A DNA stretch of 64,000 bases from Bacillota bacterium (GTDB lineage Bacteria; Bacillota; Clostridia; Monoglobales; Firm-18). The notes under the pieces were generated by a model, which worked only from the letters and a program-made list of their open reading frames with translations, did no database searches and had not been told where the DNA came from. Location of the stretch: positions 61,677 to 125,676 of the forward strand of contig JALOAJ010000003.1 of assembly GCA_023228885.1 (NCBI GenBank). The letters are read 5' to 3'. The position numbers were made by a program, and so were the translations under genes. Positions 1-7,017 of the stretch are shown piece after piece. Position 1 is the stretch's first letter; the number at the start of each line of letters is the position of its first letter.

Positions 1-17
1 AAACAAAGGAGCTTTTT

Positions 18-482
18 ATGAAAAGACTTTTTATAATGTGTTTACTATTTATGTTGCTTTGTTCGGGCTGCAAAAATTCTAAATGGGATAATGATATGAC
101 AGATTTGCATAACTATAATCGCCTTTATTTGGAGCTGTTAGAACCGATTGTGGGGGATAATGTGAAAAGATATAGCAACAATGATTTACTTGTGTATGTC
201 AGAGAAATTGAAAAAGATGAAAAGTGGCTTCAAATGCAGGATATACTCCGGCAGATGGAACCAACGATTAGATACGCCGGCGAAGCTAAACATATCCAGT
301 CATTTTTTGCTCGAGACTATAACAAAAATATTCAAGCATTAATTAAATGCGTTCAAACAGGCGATGAAGAAGGCATAGATACAATAGAAAAGATGACAGA
401 CGAAGAACATCGCTACTTATTAGATATGATTATTAACATAAACATAGTAGGATATGTTAATGTTAGAAATGACATGAGATAA
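18..482 (+). CDS. Small lipoprotein, unknown function
   Basis: A 154-residue exported lipoprotein. The N-terminus has a basic start, a hydrophobic stretch and a lipobox LCSGC with the lipidated cysteine at residue 18. The rest is charged, helical-looking and matches no family I recognise. It is a paralogue of the next gene: both carry YLELLEPI, a stretch rich in KR-Y-NN-DLL, EKDEKWL-MQDIL and TIEKMT. The ribosome binding site AAAGGAG lies 7 bases before ATG. After the stop, a shifted frame stays open to 560-562 and encodes 26 coding-like residues, so the C-terminus may have been shortened by a frameshift. A role in the neighbouring pathway is not shown. Confidence 0.8.
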   Translation: MKRLFIMCLLFMLLCSGCKNSKWDNDMTDLHNYNRLYLELLEPIVGDNVKRYSNNDLLVYVREIEKDEKWLQMQDILRQMEPTIRYAGEAKHIQSFFARDYNKNIQALIKCVQTGDEEGIDTIEKMTDEEHRYLLDMIININIVGYVNVRNDMR

Positions 483-573
483 TCGAATATATTGATTCTG
501 TAATTCATGCCAACAACAATCGTATTAATACAATTGAGGGGATAGATTTTATCATAAAATAAAGGAGCTTTCT

Positions 574-1062
574 ATGAAAAAGTTTTTTGCAATATGTTTG
601 ATATGTGTGTTTATTTGTGCGGGCTGTAAAAGCTCCGAACATAAAGCTGATTATACAGAGAAAAGCAAATACTATCTGCTTTATTTAGAACTGTTAGAGC
701 CGATTTTTGGGGATTATGTTGAAAGATATGATAATAATAATGACTTGCTTGTAAAAATAAGAAAAATTGAAAAAGATGAAAAGTGGCTTAAAATGCAGGA
801 TATACTATGGCAGCTAAAGCAAATGTGGCTAAACATGAAGGAAAATGAAGGTTCATTTATTATTTCTATAATGGTAGATAACAATGATGTTCAAAGATTA
901 ATTGAATTTGTTAATATGTGTGATGGGACTGGAGCTGATACAATAGAAAAGATGACAGAGAAACAACGCTACGGCCTTGGCATAACAAAAGTCTCAAACA
1001 GAGTAAACTACGACAGCATAAAAAAAAATATGGAACAATGTGAAAAGATATGGCAACAATGA
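574..1062 (+). CDS. Small lipoprotein, paralogue of the preceding gene
   Basis: A 162-residue lipoprotein with lipobox ICAGC (lipidated cysteine at residue 18). The leader AAAGGAGCTTTCTATG is almost the same as that of the upstream copy, which shows tandem duplication including the ribosome binding site. Residues about 30-75 match the upstream paralogue closely (YLELLEPI, ERYDNNNDLL, EKDEKWLKMQDIL). Its last ~10 codons run into a DNA stretch at 1036-1062 that repeats an internal segment of the first copy, so this C-terminus may be a fusion with the remnant of a third copy. Function unknown. Confidence 0.75.
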   Translation: MKKFFAICLICVFICAGCKSSEHKADYTEKSKYYLLYLELLEPIFGDYVERYDNNNDLLVKIRKIEKDEKWLKMQDILWQLKQMWLNMKENEGSFIISIMVDNNDVQRLIEFVNMCDGTGADTIEKMTEKQRYGLGITKVSNRVNYDSIKKNMEQCEKIWQQ

Positions 1063-1189
1063 TTTGTGGAAAACAGGACTGCTTTTTGTGCCCGAAAGGA
1101 CAAAAGCATACTCCATGACATGTGTGGGATTGACGGGTATTTGTTGCCGATATTGGTTCGCTTTTGTAACAATGAAGAAAGGTGGCATT

Positions 1190-2281
1190 ATGGATATTTT
1201 ACATTTTTTTGACAGAAACCGCATAATTTGCCAAGCGCAAAAGGCTTTAGCGGTAAAACCACGATATATTACCGATTTTTCGGCTAAAATGAGCGAGGGC
1301 GGTATACATGATTATTATTCCAACGGTGATTACTGGTGGCCAAACCCCAACACAGCAAACGGCTTGCCTTATGTGCGGCTGGACGGCAAGTCAAACCCCA
1401 ATGCTTTTATGCATCACCGAAACATTTTAAGGGAAATGAGAACAAGCGTATCGCATCTTGCCGCCGGATATAAAATAACAAAAGATGAAAAATATGCGTC
1501 CAGGGCATCGATTATTCTAAACAATTTTTTTCTGGCGAAAGAATCGAAAATGAATCCCTCTTTGTTATATGCGCAAGCTGTTCCGGGCTTATACAGCGGC
1601 AGGGGAATTGGAATTATCGACACTTTGCATTTGGCTGAGGTTCCGTTTGCTGTAAACGCGCTTAAAAGCTCTTTGCACATGACAGATGAATTATTGATGG
1701 GGCTAAAAAAGTGGTTCTCCGATTACCTTAATTGGATGACTGCTCATAGTTATGGAATTTCAGAAATGAACGAAAAAAATAATCATGGAATTTGTTGGCA
1801 TGTGCAAGCGGCTTCGTTTGCTTTATTTGTCGGTAATGAACAGATGGTTGATTTTTGTCGTAAACAGTATAAAAATGTGTTGCTTGGGCAAATGGCGGCG
1901 GACGGAAGCTTTACAAAGGAGCTTGCAAGGACAAAACCTTACGGTTACTCTATTTTTACATTGGACAACTTGTTAATTTTATGCCACATTTTATTTAAAA
2001 AAGAAAATGACTTATGGAATTATGAGCTAAATGGCAAAGGTGCGCGCAGGGGAATGGAATTTCTTTATCCATACCTGATTGATAAAACAACTTGGCCTTA
2101 TAAAAAGGACATTCAACATTTTGAATGTTGGCCTGTCGCAATGGCATCTTTTCTTTTTGCCGGCTTAGGGCTTGGGGAGCAAAAGTATGTAAAGCTGTGG
2201 CAAAGCCTTGACCCGGAGCCGACCAATTGGGAAGTAAGGCGTAATATGACAGTACGGCAGCCGTTGTTATGGCTCGGGTAG
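1190..2281 (+). CDS. Alginate-lyase-fold protein (PF05426-like polysaccharide lyase), cytoplasmic
   Basis: A 363-residue protein resembling the alginate lyase (alpha/alpha toroid) family, whose members cut uronic-acid polymers by beta-elimination. Visible marks are the N-terminal DYYSNGDYWWPNPN segment and the central NNHGICWHVQAASFAL motif at about residues 190-210, where the Asn-His pair is the usual active-site element of this family. There is no signal peptide, so it should act inside the cell on imported oligosaccharides. I chose ATG 1190 because AAAGGTGG sits just upstream and the conserved sequence begins there; the frame is open to 1040, but that part is Cys-rich and unlike the family. 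The uronate substrate (alginate, glucuronan or other) cannot be told from sequence. Confidence 0.75.
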   Translation: MDILHFFDRNRIICQAQKALAVKPRYITDFSAKMSEGGIHDYYSNGDYWWPNPNTANGLPYVRLDGKSNPNAFMHHRNILREMRTSVSHLAAGYKITKDEKYASRASIILNNFFLAKESKMNPSLLYAQAVPGLYSGRGIGIIDTLHLAEVPFAVNALKSSLHMTDELLMGLKKWFSDYLNWMTAHSYGISEMNEKNNHGICWHVQAASFALFVGNEQMVDFCRKQYKNVLLGQMAADGSFTKELARTKPYGYSIFTLDNLLILCHILFKKENDLWNYELNGKGARRGMEFLYPYLIDKTTWPYKKDIQHFECWPVAMASFLFAGLGLGEQKYVKLWQSLDPEPTNWEVRRNMTVRQPLLWLG

Positions 2282-2388
2282 TGCACGGGCTGATAGAAAT
2301 ATCTCGAAATATGCCTGAATTTGAAAAATAACGGAACCATATTCAACTAATCAAAATATCCCCATAATATATGGCGATTATTTTTTAG

Positions 2389-2417
2389 TTGACATCTATT
2401 CGCAATTGGGTTATAAT
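2389..2417 (+). promoter_or_regulatory. Sigma-A promoter of the hyd maturation operon
   Basis: Perfect TTGACA (2389-2394) and perfect TATAAT (2412-2417) are separated by 17 bases. Transcription would start near 2424, giving a leader of about 200 bases before the first gene. Confidence 0.85.
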
Positions 2418-2423
2418 AATAAA

Positions 2424-2623
2424 ATAATTTGCTTTAACATTATTATAGCACCGTGCATTTGCTTGTGAGTTTGCACTTGGGAATGTATGGCGAATATGGA
2501 TTTCTGACCGTGAAGTATATTCTAAGCGGAAAGAGGGTTATAAATACGCTTATTTTAATTTGTTTAAAAACTCTTTTTTCGTTTTGAAAAAAGAGTTTTT
2601 TTATATTTAAGGAGGAAAAAGCT
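2424..2623 (+). promoter_or_regulatory. Structured leader of the hyd operon, candidate attenuator
   Basis: This is the transcribed region between the consensus promoter and the first gene. It contains complementary arms GTGCA/TGCAC (around 2454-2477) and GAATAT/ATATTC (around 2492-2522), then an intrinsic terminator hairpin at 2566-2600 placed before the ribosome binding site AAGGAGG. A 34-codon frame (ATG 2483 to TGA 2585-2587) ends inside the hairpin but has no clear ribosome binding site. The layout fits transcription attenuation. I do not recognise a known riboswitch class in it. Confidence 0.45.
2566..2600 (+). terminator. Intrinsic terminator or attenuator hairpin ahead of the hyd genes
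   Basis: A perfect 15-bp inverted repeat (2566-2580 with 2586-2600) closes a 5-base loop and runs into a T-rich tract. It lies downstream of the promoter at 2389 and upstream of the gene at 2624, so it would stop transcription before the operon unless an alternative fold is made. Confidence 0.75.
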
Positions 2624-2881
2624 ATGGATAAAAGAATTGGTATTGTAGGCATCGTTATTGAAGAACTTTCGTTTGTAAACCGTGTTAACGAAGCTTTGCA
2701 TGAACACGCAAATCTTGTTGTGGGGAGGCTGGGGCTGCCATATAAGGAAAGGGGCGTATCGGTTATATCGTTGATTGTAGACGGCACAAATGATGAAATT
2801 AGCGCGCTCACAGGAAAACTTGGCAGGATAAAAGGCGTATCTGCAAAATCAATGATAACAAAAAGCATGAAAAATAATTAA
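2624..2881 (+). CDS. TM1266-family putative regulator of the iron-only hydrogenase system
   Basis: An 85-residue protein of the small TM1266 family (ferredoxin/ACT-like fold), typically found next to hydEFG in anaerobes and proposed, without firm proof, to regulate hydrogenase maturation. Marks are the N-terminal KRIGIVGIVIE strand, the central SVISLIVDGTNDEISALTGKLG segment and the C-terminal IKGVSAKSMI strand. AAGGAGG lies about 9 bases before the ATG. The hydG start follows after an 18-base gap, so the two are co-transcribed. No DNA-binding motif is visible. Confidence 0.85.
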   Translation: MDKRIGIVGIVIEELSFVNRVNEALHEHANLVVGRLGLPYKERGVSVISLIVDGTNDEISALTGKLGRIKGVSAKSMITKSMKNN

Positions 2882-2899
2882 CTGAGGGGTTGTTTTATT

Positions 2900-4351
2900 A
2901 TGAGTTTTCTTAAAAAATACCGAAAAGAATTTGAAGAGCTGGATAAGCTGGAAAGGGATTTTATTGACGACGATAAAATATGGGAGCAATTAAACAGACA
3001 CGAAAATCCCTCTAAAAGCAAGGTTCGTCAGGTTTTAAAAAAAGCTGCGGATTGTATAAGATTAGAGCCTGACGAAGTAGCGGTGCTGATTCAAAATAAG
3101 GACGAAGAAACGATAAAGGAAATGTATGAGCTTGCCTATCAGTTGAAGCAGGAAGTATATGGCGACCGAATTGTTTTCTTTGCGCCCCTTTACATAAGTG
3201 ACGAATGTGCAAACAATTGCAAATACTGCGGTTTTAGAAACAGCAATACAGCCATACACCGCAAAACGCTTACAATGGACGAAATTGAGGACGAAGTGAA
3301 AATAATGATTGAGGAAGGGCAAAAACGCACCGTCCTTGTTTACGGAGAATCGCCTGCAACCGAGGTGGATTTCATGTGCGAAACTGTTAAAAAAGTTTAT
3401 AGTGTGAAAACACAAAACGGAGAAATTCGGCGCGCCAATATCAACTGCGCACCGCTTGGGGTTGACGAGCTAAAAAAACTTAAAAATGCCGGAATTGGCA
3501 CATTTCAGGTATTTCAAGAAACATATCATCATGAAACATATAAAAAAGTTCACCCGGCAGGAACTATAAAAGGGCATTATCGTTGGCGTTTATATGCAAT
3601 GGACAGAGCGTTGCAGGCAGGTGTGGACGATTGCGGAATAGGGGTTTTGTTCGGGCTTTACGATTGGCGCTTTGAAGTTATGGGGCTTTTATACCACACG
3701 ATTCATCTTGAGAAAACTTTTAAAGGCGTTGGACCGCACACAATATCCTTTCCCCGCATAACCCCTGCCACAGGAACTCCTTTTTCGGTGAACCCGAAAT
3801 ATGCAGTAAGCGATAACGATTTCAAAAAGCTGATTGCCATCTTAAGGTTATCCGTGCCGTATACAGGTCTTATCTGCACCGCGCGGGAATCGGTGCAAGT
3901 TCGCAAGGAGGTTATTCCGCTCGGCGTATCGCAGATAGATGCAGGAACACGAATTGGCGTGGGCGCTTATTCAAAATCTAAGGAGGCAAATAAACTCCCC
4001 GATAAGGAGCAATTTTCAATTTGTGACCCTCGCTCTTTAGGCGATGTGGTAAAAGAAATTTGCGATATGGGCAACATTCCTTCGTTTTGCACCGCTTGTT
4101 ATCGGGCGGGGAGAACCGGTGAGGAATTCATGAAGGTTGCAAAATCAAGGTTTGTACATAATTTTTGCATCCCTAACGCTATTTTTACCTTTAAGGAGTA
4201 TCTATTGGATTACGCTTCCGGGGAAACCAAAACAAAAGGCGAAAGCATAATCGAAAAACATCTTGAACTTTTAAAAAACCAGCCTGTTTATGACAAGGCG
4301 TTGCTTATACTTAAAAGGCTGGAGAGCGGGGAAAGGGATTTGCGCTTATAA
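2900..4351 (+). CDS. hydG: [FeFe]-hydrogenase maturase HydG (tyrosine lyase)
   Basis: A 483-residue radical-SAM enzyme that cleaves tyrosine to p-cresol and makes the CO and CN ligands of the H-cluster. The SAM-cluster motif is C103-x3-C107-x2-C110 (in CANNCKYC). The second, C-terminal iron-sulfur site expected in HydG is present as C397-x2-C400-x22-C423, which separates it from the related thiamine enzyme ThiH. Length is normal for HydG. It acts in the cytoplasm with HydE and HydF, encoded just downstream; the hydE start is 2 bases after this stop. Confidence 0.97.
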   Translation: MSFLKKYRKEFEELDKLERDFIDDDKIWEQLNRHENPSKSKVRQVLKKAADCIRLEPDEVAVLIQNKDEETIKEMYELAYQLKQEVYGDRIVFFAPLYISDECANNCKYCGFRNSNTAIHRKTLTMDEIEDEVKIMIEEGQKRTVLVYGESPATEVDFMCETVKKVYSVKTQNGEIRRANINCAPLGVDELKKLKNAGIGTFQVFQETYHHETYKKVHPAGTIKGHYRWRLYAMDRALQAGVDDCGIGVLFGLYDWRFEVMGLLYHTIHLEKTFKGVGPHTISFPRITPATGTPFSVNPKYAVSDNDFKKLIAILRLSVPYTGLICTARESVQVRKEVIPLGVSQIDAGTRIGVGAYSKSKEANKLPDKEQFSICDPRSLGDVVKEICDMGNIPSFCTACYRAGRTGEEFMKVAKSRFVHNFCIPNAIFTFKEYLLDYASGETKTKGESIIEKHLELLKNQPVYDKALLILKRLESGERDLRL

Positions 4352-4353
4352 AG

Positions 4354-5430
4354 ATGAAAGAATTAAACGGATTTTACGGAACAGATAAAAAGAAGATGTC
4401 GGAAAAAATAAAATATTTATGCGAAAGCGCCACAAACGAGGAAATAAGCGCTTTTACCTTGCATGCGTGTGAACTGAGAAATCAGCATTATGGGGCGCAA
4501 GTGTTTTTTCGAGGTCTTATCGAGTTTAGCAACTATTGCAAAAACGATTGTTATTATTGCGGGATAAGGCGCAACAATCAAAATGCGGTTAGGTATCGCA
4601 TGTCTGAAGAAGAAATTCTTAAGTCCTGCGCAAAAGGATATGATATCGGATTTCGCACCTTTGTATTGCAAAGCGGTGAGGATTCATATTTTTCGGAAAA
4701 CAAATTGCGCTCGCTGGTATATAAAATTAAAACTTGCTTTCCGGATTGCGCCATAACCCTTTCGACCGGTGAATTGAGCCGCGATACATATAAAAGGCTT
4801 TATGACGCAGGGGCTGACCGCTACCTTTTACGGCATGAGACGGCGAACGAAAAGCATTACCAAATGTTGCATCCGTCTGAATTAAGCCTTAAAAATCGTA
4901 AGGAATGCTTATACAACCTCAAAGAAATCGGTTATCAGGTTGGCGCCGGGTTCATGGTGGATTCGCCTTATCAGACATACGACATTTTGGCGGAGAATTT
5001 GATATTTCTTCGCGAGCTTCAGCCTCATATGATTGGAATAGGTCCATTTATACCGCACAAGGATACAAAGTTTGCAAACTATGGAAAGCCCACAATTTAC
5101 AAAACAATTATTATGCTGTCGCTTGTCAGAATTATGGTGCCGAAAGCATTAATTCCGGCAACGACAGCGCTAAATACGGTTGATGCTTCAGCTCGTGATA
5201 AAGGTTTTTTTGCAGGGGCAAATGTAATCATGCCTAACCTGACGCCAAAGCAATACCGAAAAAATTATCAGCTATACGATAATAAATTGTGCAGCGGCAT
5301 GGAAGCATCGGAAAATTTGTCAAGCTTGTTAAACTCAATCAGAAATATAAACATGATTCCTAATTTATCTCGGGGTGATCATGTAGATAAAATAAAGGAT
5401 GGTATAAGCGTGCAATGTAGGAGACTTTAG
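4354..5430 (+). CDS. hydE: [FeFe]-hydrogenase maturase HydE
   Basis: A 358-residue radical-SAM protein that acts with HydG and HydF to build the diiron subcluster of the H-cluster. The SAM-cluster motif is C62-x3-C66-x2-C69 (in YCKNDCYYC), followed by a TIM-barrel-like body with LQSGED, TLSTGE and GAGFMVDSP segments typical of HydE. Translation should be coupled to hydG (2-base gap, no strong separate ribosome binding site). An 86-base structured gap separates it from hydF. Confidence 0.95.
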   Translation: MKELNGFYGTDKKKMSEKIKYLCESATNEEISAFTLHACELRNQHYGAQVFFRGLIEFSNYCKNDCYYCGIRRNNQNAVRYRMSEEEILKSCAKGYDIGFRTFVLQSGEDSYFSENKLRSLVYKIKTCFPDCAITLSTGELSRDTYKRLYDAGADRYLLRHETANEKHYQMLHPSELSLKNRKECLYNLKEIGYQVGAGFMVDSPYQTYDILAENLIFLRELQPHMIGIGPFIPHKDTKFANYGKPTIYKTIIMLSLVRIMVPKALIPATTALNTVDASARDKGFFAGANVIMPNLTPKQYRKNYQLYDNKLCSGMEASENLSSLLNSIRNINMIPNLSRGDHVDKIKDGISVQCRRL

Positions 5431-5433
5431 CAT

Positions 5434-5513
5434 GTGAGCATTCTTGCGCCTTATCCGGCTCACGATAAGGCGCGCAACTAAATTAATTTAAATTTTTGTG
5501 AGCCAGAAAGGCT
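5434..5513 (+). ncRNA. Candidate RNA structure in the hydE-hydF gap
   Basis: A perfect 10-bp stem (5446-5455 with 5464-5473) closes an 8-base loop containing GGCTCAC. That loop sequence is complementary both to GTGAGC upstream (5434-5439) and to GTGAGCC downstream (5498-5504), the latter directly before the hydF ribosome binding site. AGCC/GGCT (5501-5504 with 5510-5513) could also enclose that site. There is no T-tract, so it is not an ordinary terminator. Mutually exclusive pairings suggest control of hydF translation or mRNA processing; this is inference from base pairing only. Confidence 0.45.
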
Positions 5514-5516
5514 AAT

Positions 5517-6719
5517 ATGGAAAACATAAATACAACACCTGCGGCGAACAGGTTTACCATAGGCATTTTCGGAAGGCGAAATGTAGGGAAATCCTCATTA
5601 ATCAATGCCATTACCAAGCAAAACACAGCCTTAACTTCAAATATTCCCGGAACAACCACAGACCCTGTTTACAAAGCGATGGAAATGTTGCCCATCGGGC
5701 CTGTGGCATTTATTGATACCGCCGGCTTAGACGATGTTGGAGAACTTGGCATGCAGCGGGTGGAAAAATCATATGAGGTTCTTAGAAAATGCAATTTTGC
5801 TATTTTAGTAACCGATGAACTTGGAATAACACAGCTGGAAAAGGATTTTATTGAGGAGTTAAAGGGCAGAAAAATTCGGTTTATCGTGGTGTTTAACAAA
5901 TGCGGCGGGCACACCCCGAAAATAGCGGGTAATACAGGCTTTTCGTTTGTTTGCGTGAGTGCCTACGAAAGCAAGGAGATTGAGGAAGTAAAAAAACAAA
6001 TAATTGCAAATTCCGGTATGGAGCATGTCAAGCCTTCGCTTGTTGACGGGCTGATAAAGCAGGGGGAAACCGCCGTTCTTGTAACGCCGATTGACTCGGC
6101 GGCGCCTAAAGGGCGCCTGATACTCCCCCAGCAACAGGTGATAAGGGATATACTTGATGTTGGCGCAATGGCATTTGTAACAAAGGATACCGAGCTAAAG
6201 CAAACGCTAAAAAATCTGAAAACGCCTCCGGCTATCGTAATTACCGATTCTCAAGTTTTTGAAAGGGTGGCTGCCGATACGCCGGAGGATATTCCCCTTA
6301 CTTCCTTTTCAATTTTGTTTGCCAAGCAAAAAACGGATATCGCAGAAATGGTCAGAGGTGTAAAACGGATTGAAACGCTTTCAAAAGGAGATAACATTTT
6401 GATTGTTGAAGGTTGCACACATCACAGGCAGGATGACGATATCGGGACTGTAAAAATACCCCGTTGGATTAATAAAATAGTTGGCGAAGGTTTAAATTAT
6501 GAATGGACATCGGGGGCTTGTTTTCCCAAAGATATAAAAAAATACAGCTTAATTATTCATTGTGGGGGTTGCATGCTCAATAGTTGCGAAATGCAATACA
6601 GAACCTACAAGTCAAAAGAGCAGAGGGTAAACATTACAAATTACGGAGTGCTAATCGCCTATGTGACGGGAATACTTCCCCGCGCGGTAAAACCTTTTTT
6701 TGAAAAGGGCTCCTGTTAG
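5517..6719 (+). CDS. hydF: [FeFe]-hydrogenase maturation GTPase HydF
   Basis: A 400-residue GTPase and scaffold that carries the diiron precursor and transfers it to the hydrogenase. The N-terminal TrmE/Era-like G domain has the P-loop GRRNVGKS (residues 19-26), DTAGLDD and FNKCG. The C-terminal cluster-binding domain has C300-x-H302 and H348-C349-x2-C352, the CxH...HCxxC signature of HydF. It is the last gene of the maturation operon and is followed by a strong hairpin. The hydrogenase gene hydA is not in this window. Confidence 0.96.
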   Translation: MENINTTPAANRFTIGIFGRRNVGKSSLINAITKQNTALTSNIPGTTTDPVYKAMEMLPIGPVAFIDTAGLDDVGELGMQRVEKSYEVLRKCNFAILVTDELGITQLEKDFIEELKGRKIRFIVVFNKCGGHTPKIAGNTGFSFVCVSAYESKEIEEVKKQIIANSGMEHVKPSLVDGLIKQGETAVLVTPIDSAAPKGRLILPQQQVIRDILDVGAMAFVTKDTELKQTLKNLKTPPAIVITDSQVFERVAADTPEDIPLTSFSILFAKQKTDIAEMVRGVKRIETLSKGDNILIVEGCTHHRQDDDIGTVKIPRWINKIVGEGLNYEWTSGACFPKDIKKYSLIIHCGGCMLNSCEMQYRTYKSKEQRVNITNYGVLIAYVTGILPRAVKPFFEKGSC

Positions 6720-6786
6720 ATAATCACGCACTTTGGGGCTGCTTGTTGTTTTTTTTGTTGTTTTCAATACTATGACCTATAATGTT

Positions 6787-6845
6787 AAAAGCAGAATGCT
6801 AAATATTGAAGGAGTGAACTGTTCAATATTTAGCATTCTGCTTTT
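6787..6845 (+). terminator. Very long perfect hairpin after hydF
   Basis: A perfect 24-bp inverted repeat (6787-6810 with 6822-6845) with an 11-base loop ends in a T-rich tract. It is the natural terminator of the hyd operon but is much longer than most intrinsic terminators. It lies in a ~300-base gene-free stretch (6720-7017), which otherwise holds the promoter of the next operon. The short open frame crossing the hairpin looks non-coding. Confidence 0.8.
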
Positions 6846-6898
6846 TTCTTTTGTGAGCATTGGCGTGGGAATTATCGCCAGGTGCTTACAAAAGTACA

Positions 6899-6956
6899 TT
6901 TTTTACTATGATATTGAAAGATTACCATAGACTTTTTATGGGTATCTTGTTATACT
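6899..6956 (+). promoter_or_regulatory. Activator-type promoter of the SLH operon (copy 1 of a shared element)
   Basis: An imperfect dyad CTATG-N15-CATAG (6906-6910, 6926-6930) is followed, after 20 bases, by an extended -10 TGTTATACT (TATACT at 6951-6956). No good -35 is present, as expected when an activator binds. The same sequence and spacing recur before the importer operon at 14064-14114. Flanking bases are shared too: ACTATGAT, 8 variable bases, ATTACC-A/G-TAGACTTTT. Confidence 0.65.
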
Positions 6957-7017
6957 TCAACTAAAGCCAACCTTTTCGGTGCCATTATCTAAGGCTTGTT
7001 TTGGGAGGAGAATTGAT

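Noticed and set aside
1040..1189. N-terminal extension of the alginate-lyase-fold gene
   Set aside because: The extra 50 residues are Cys/Trp-rich and overlap the previous gene's end; ATG 1190 has a good ribosome binding site and begins the conserved sequence.
2443..2868. 141-codon minus-strand frame over the hyd leader and the TM1266-family gene
   Set aside because: Antisense shadow of a well-supported gene; low-complexity Ser/Thr/Phe composition and no start signal.
6733..6930. 65-codon frame between hydF and the SLH operon
   Set aside because: It runs through the perfect 24-bp hairpin and the shared regulatory site, has no ribosome binding site and no family resemblance.
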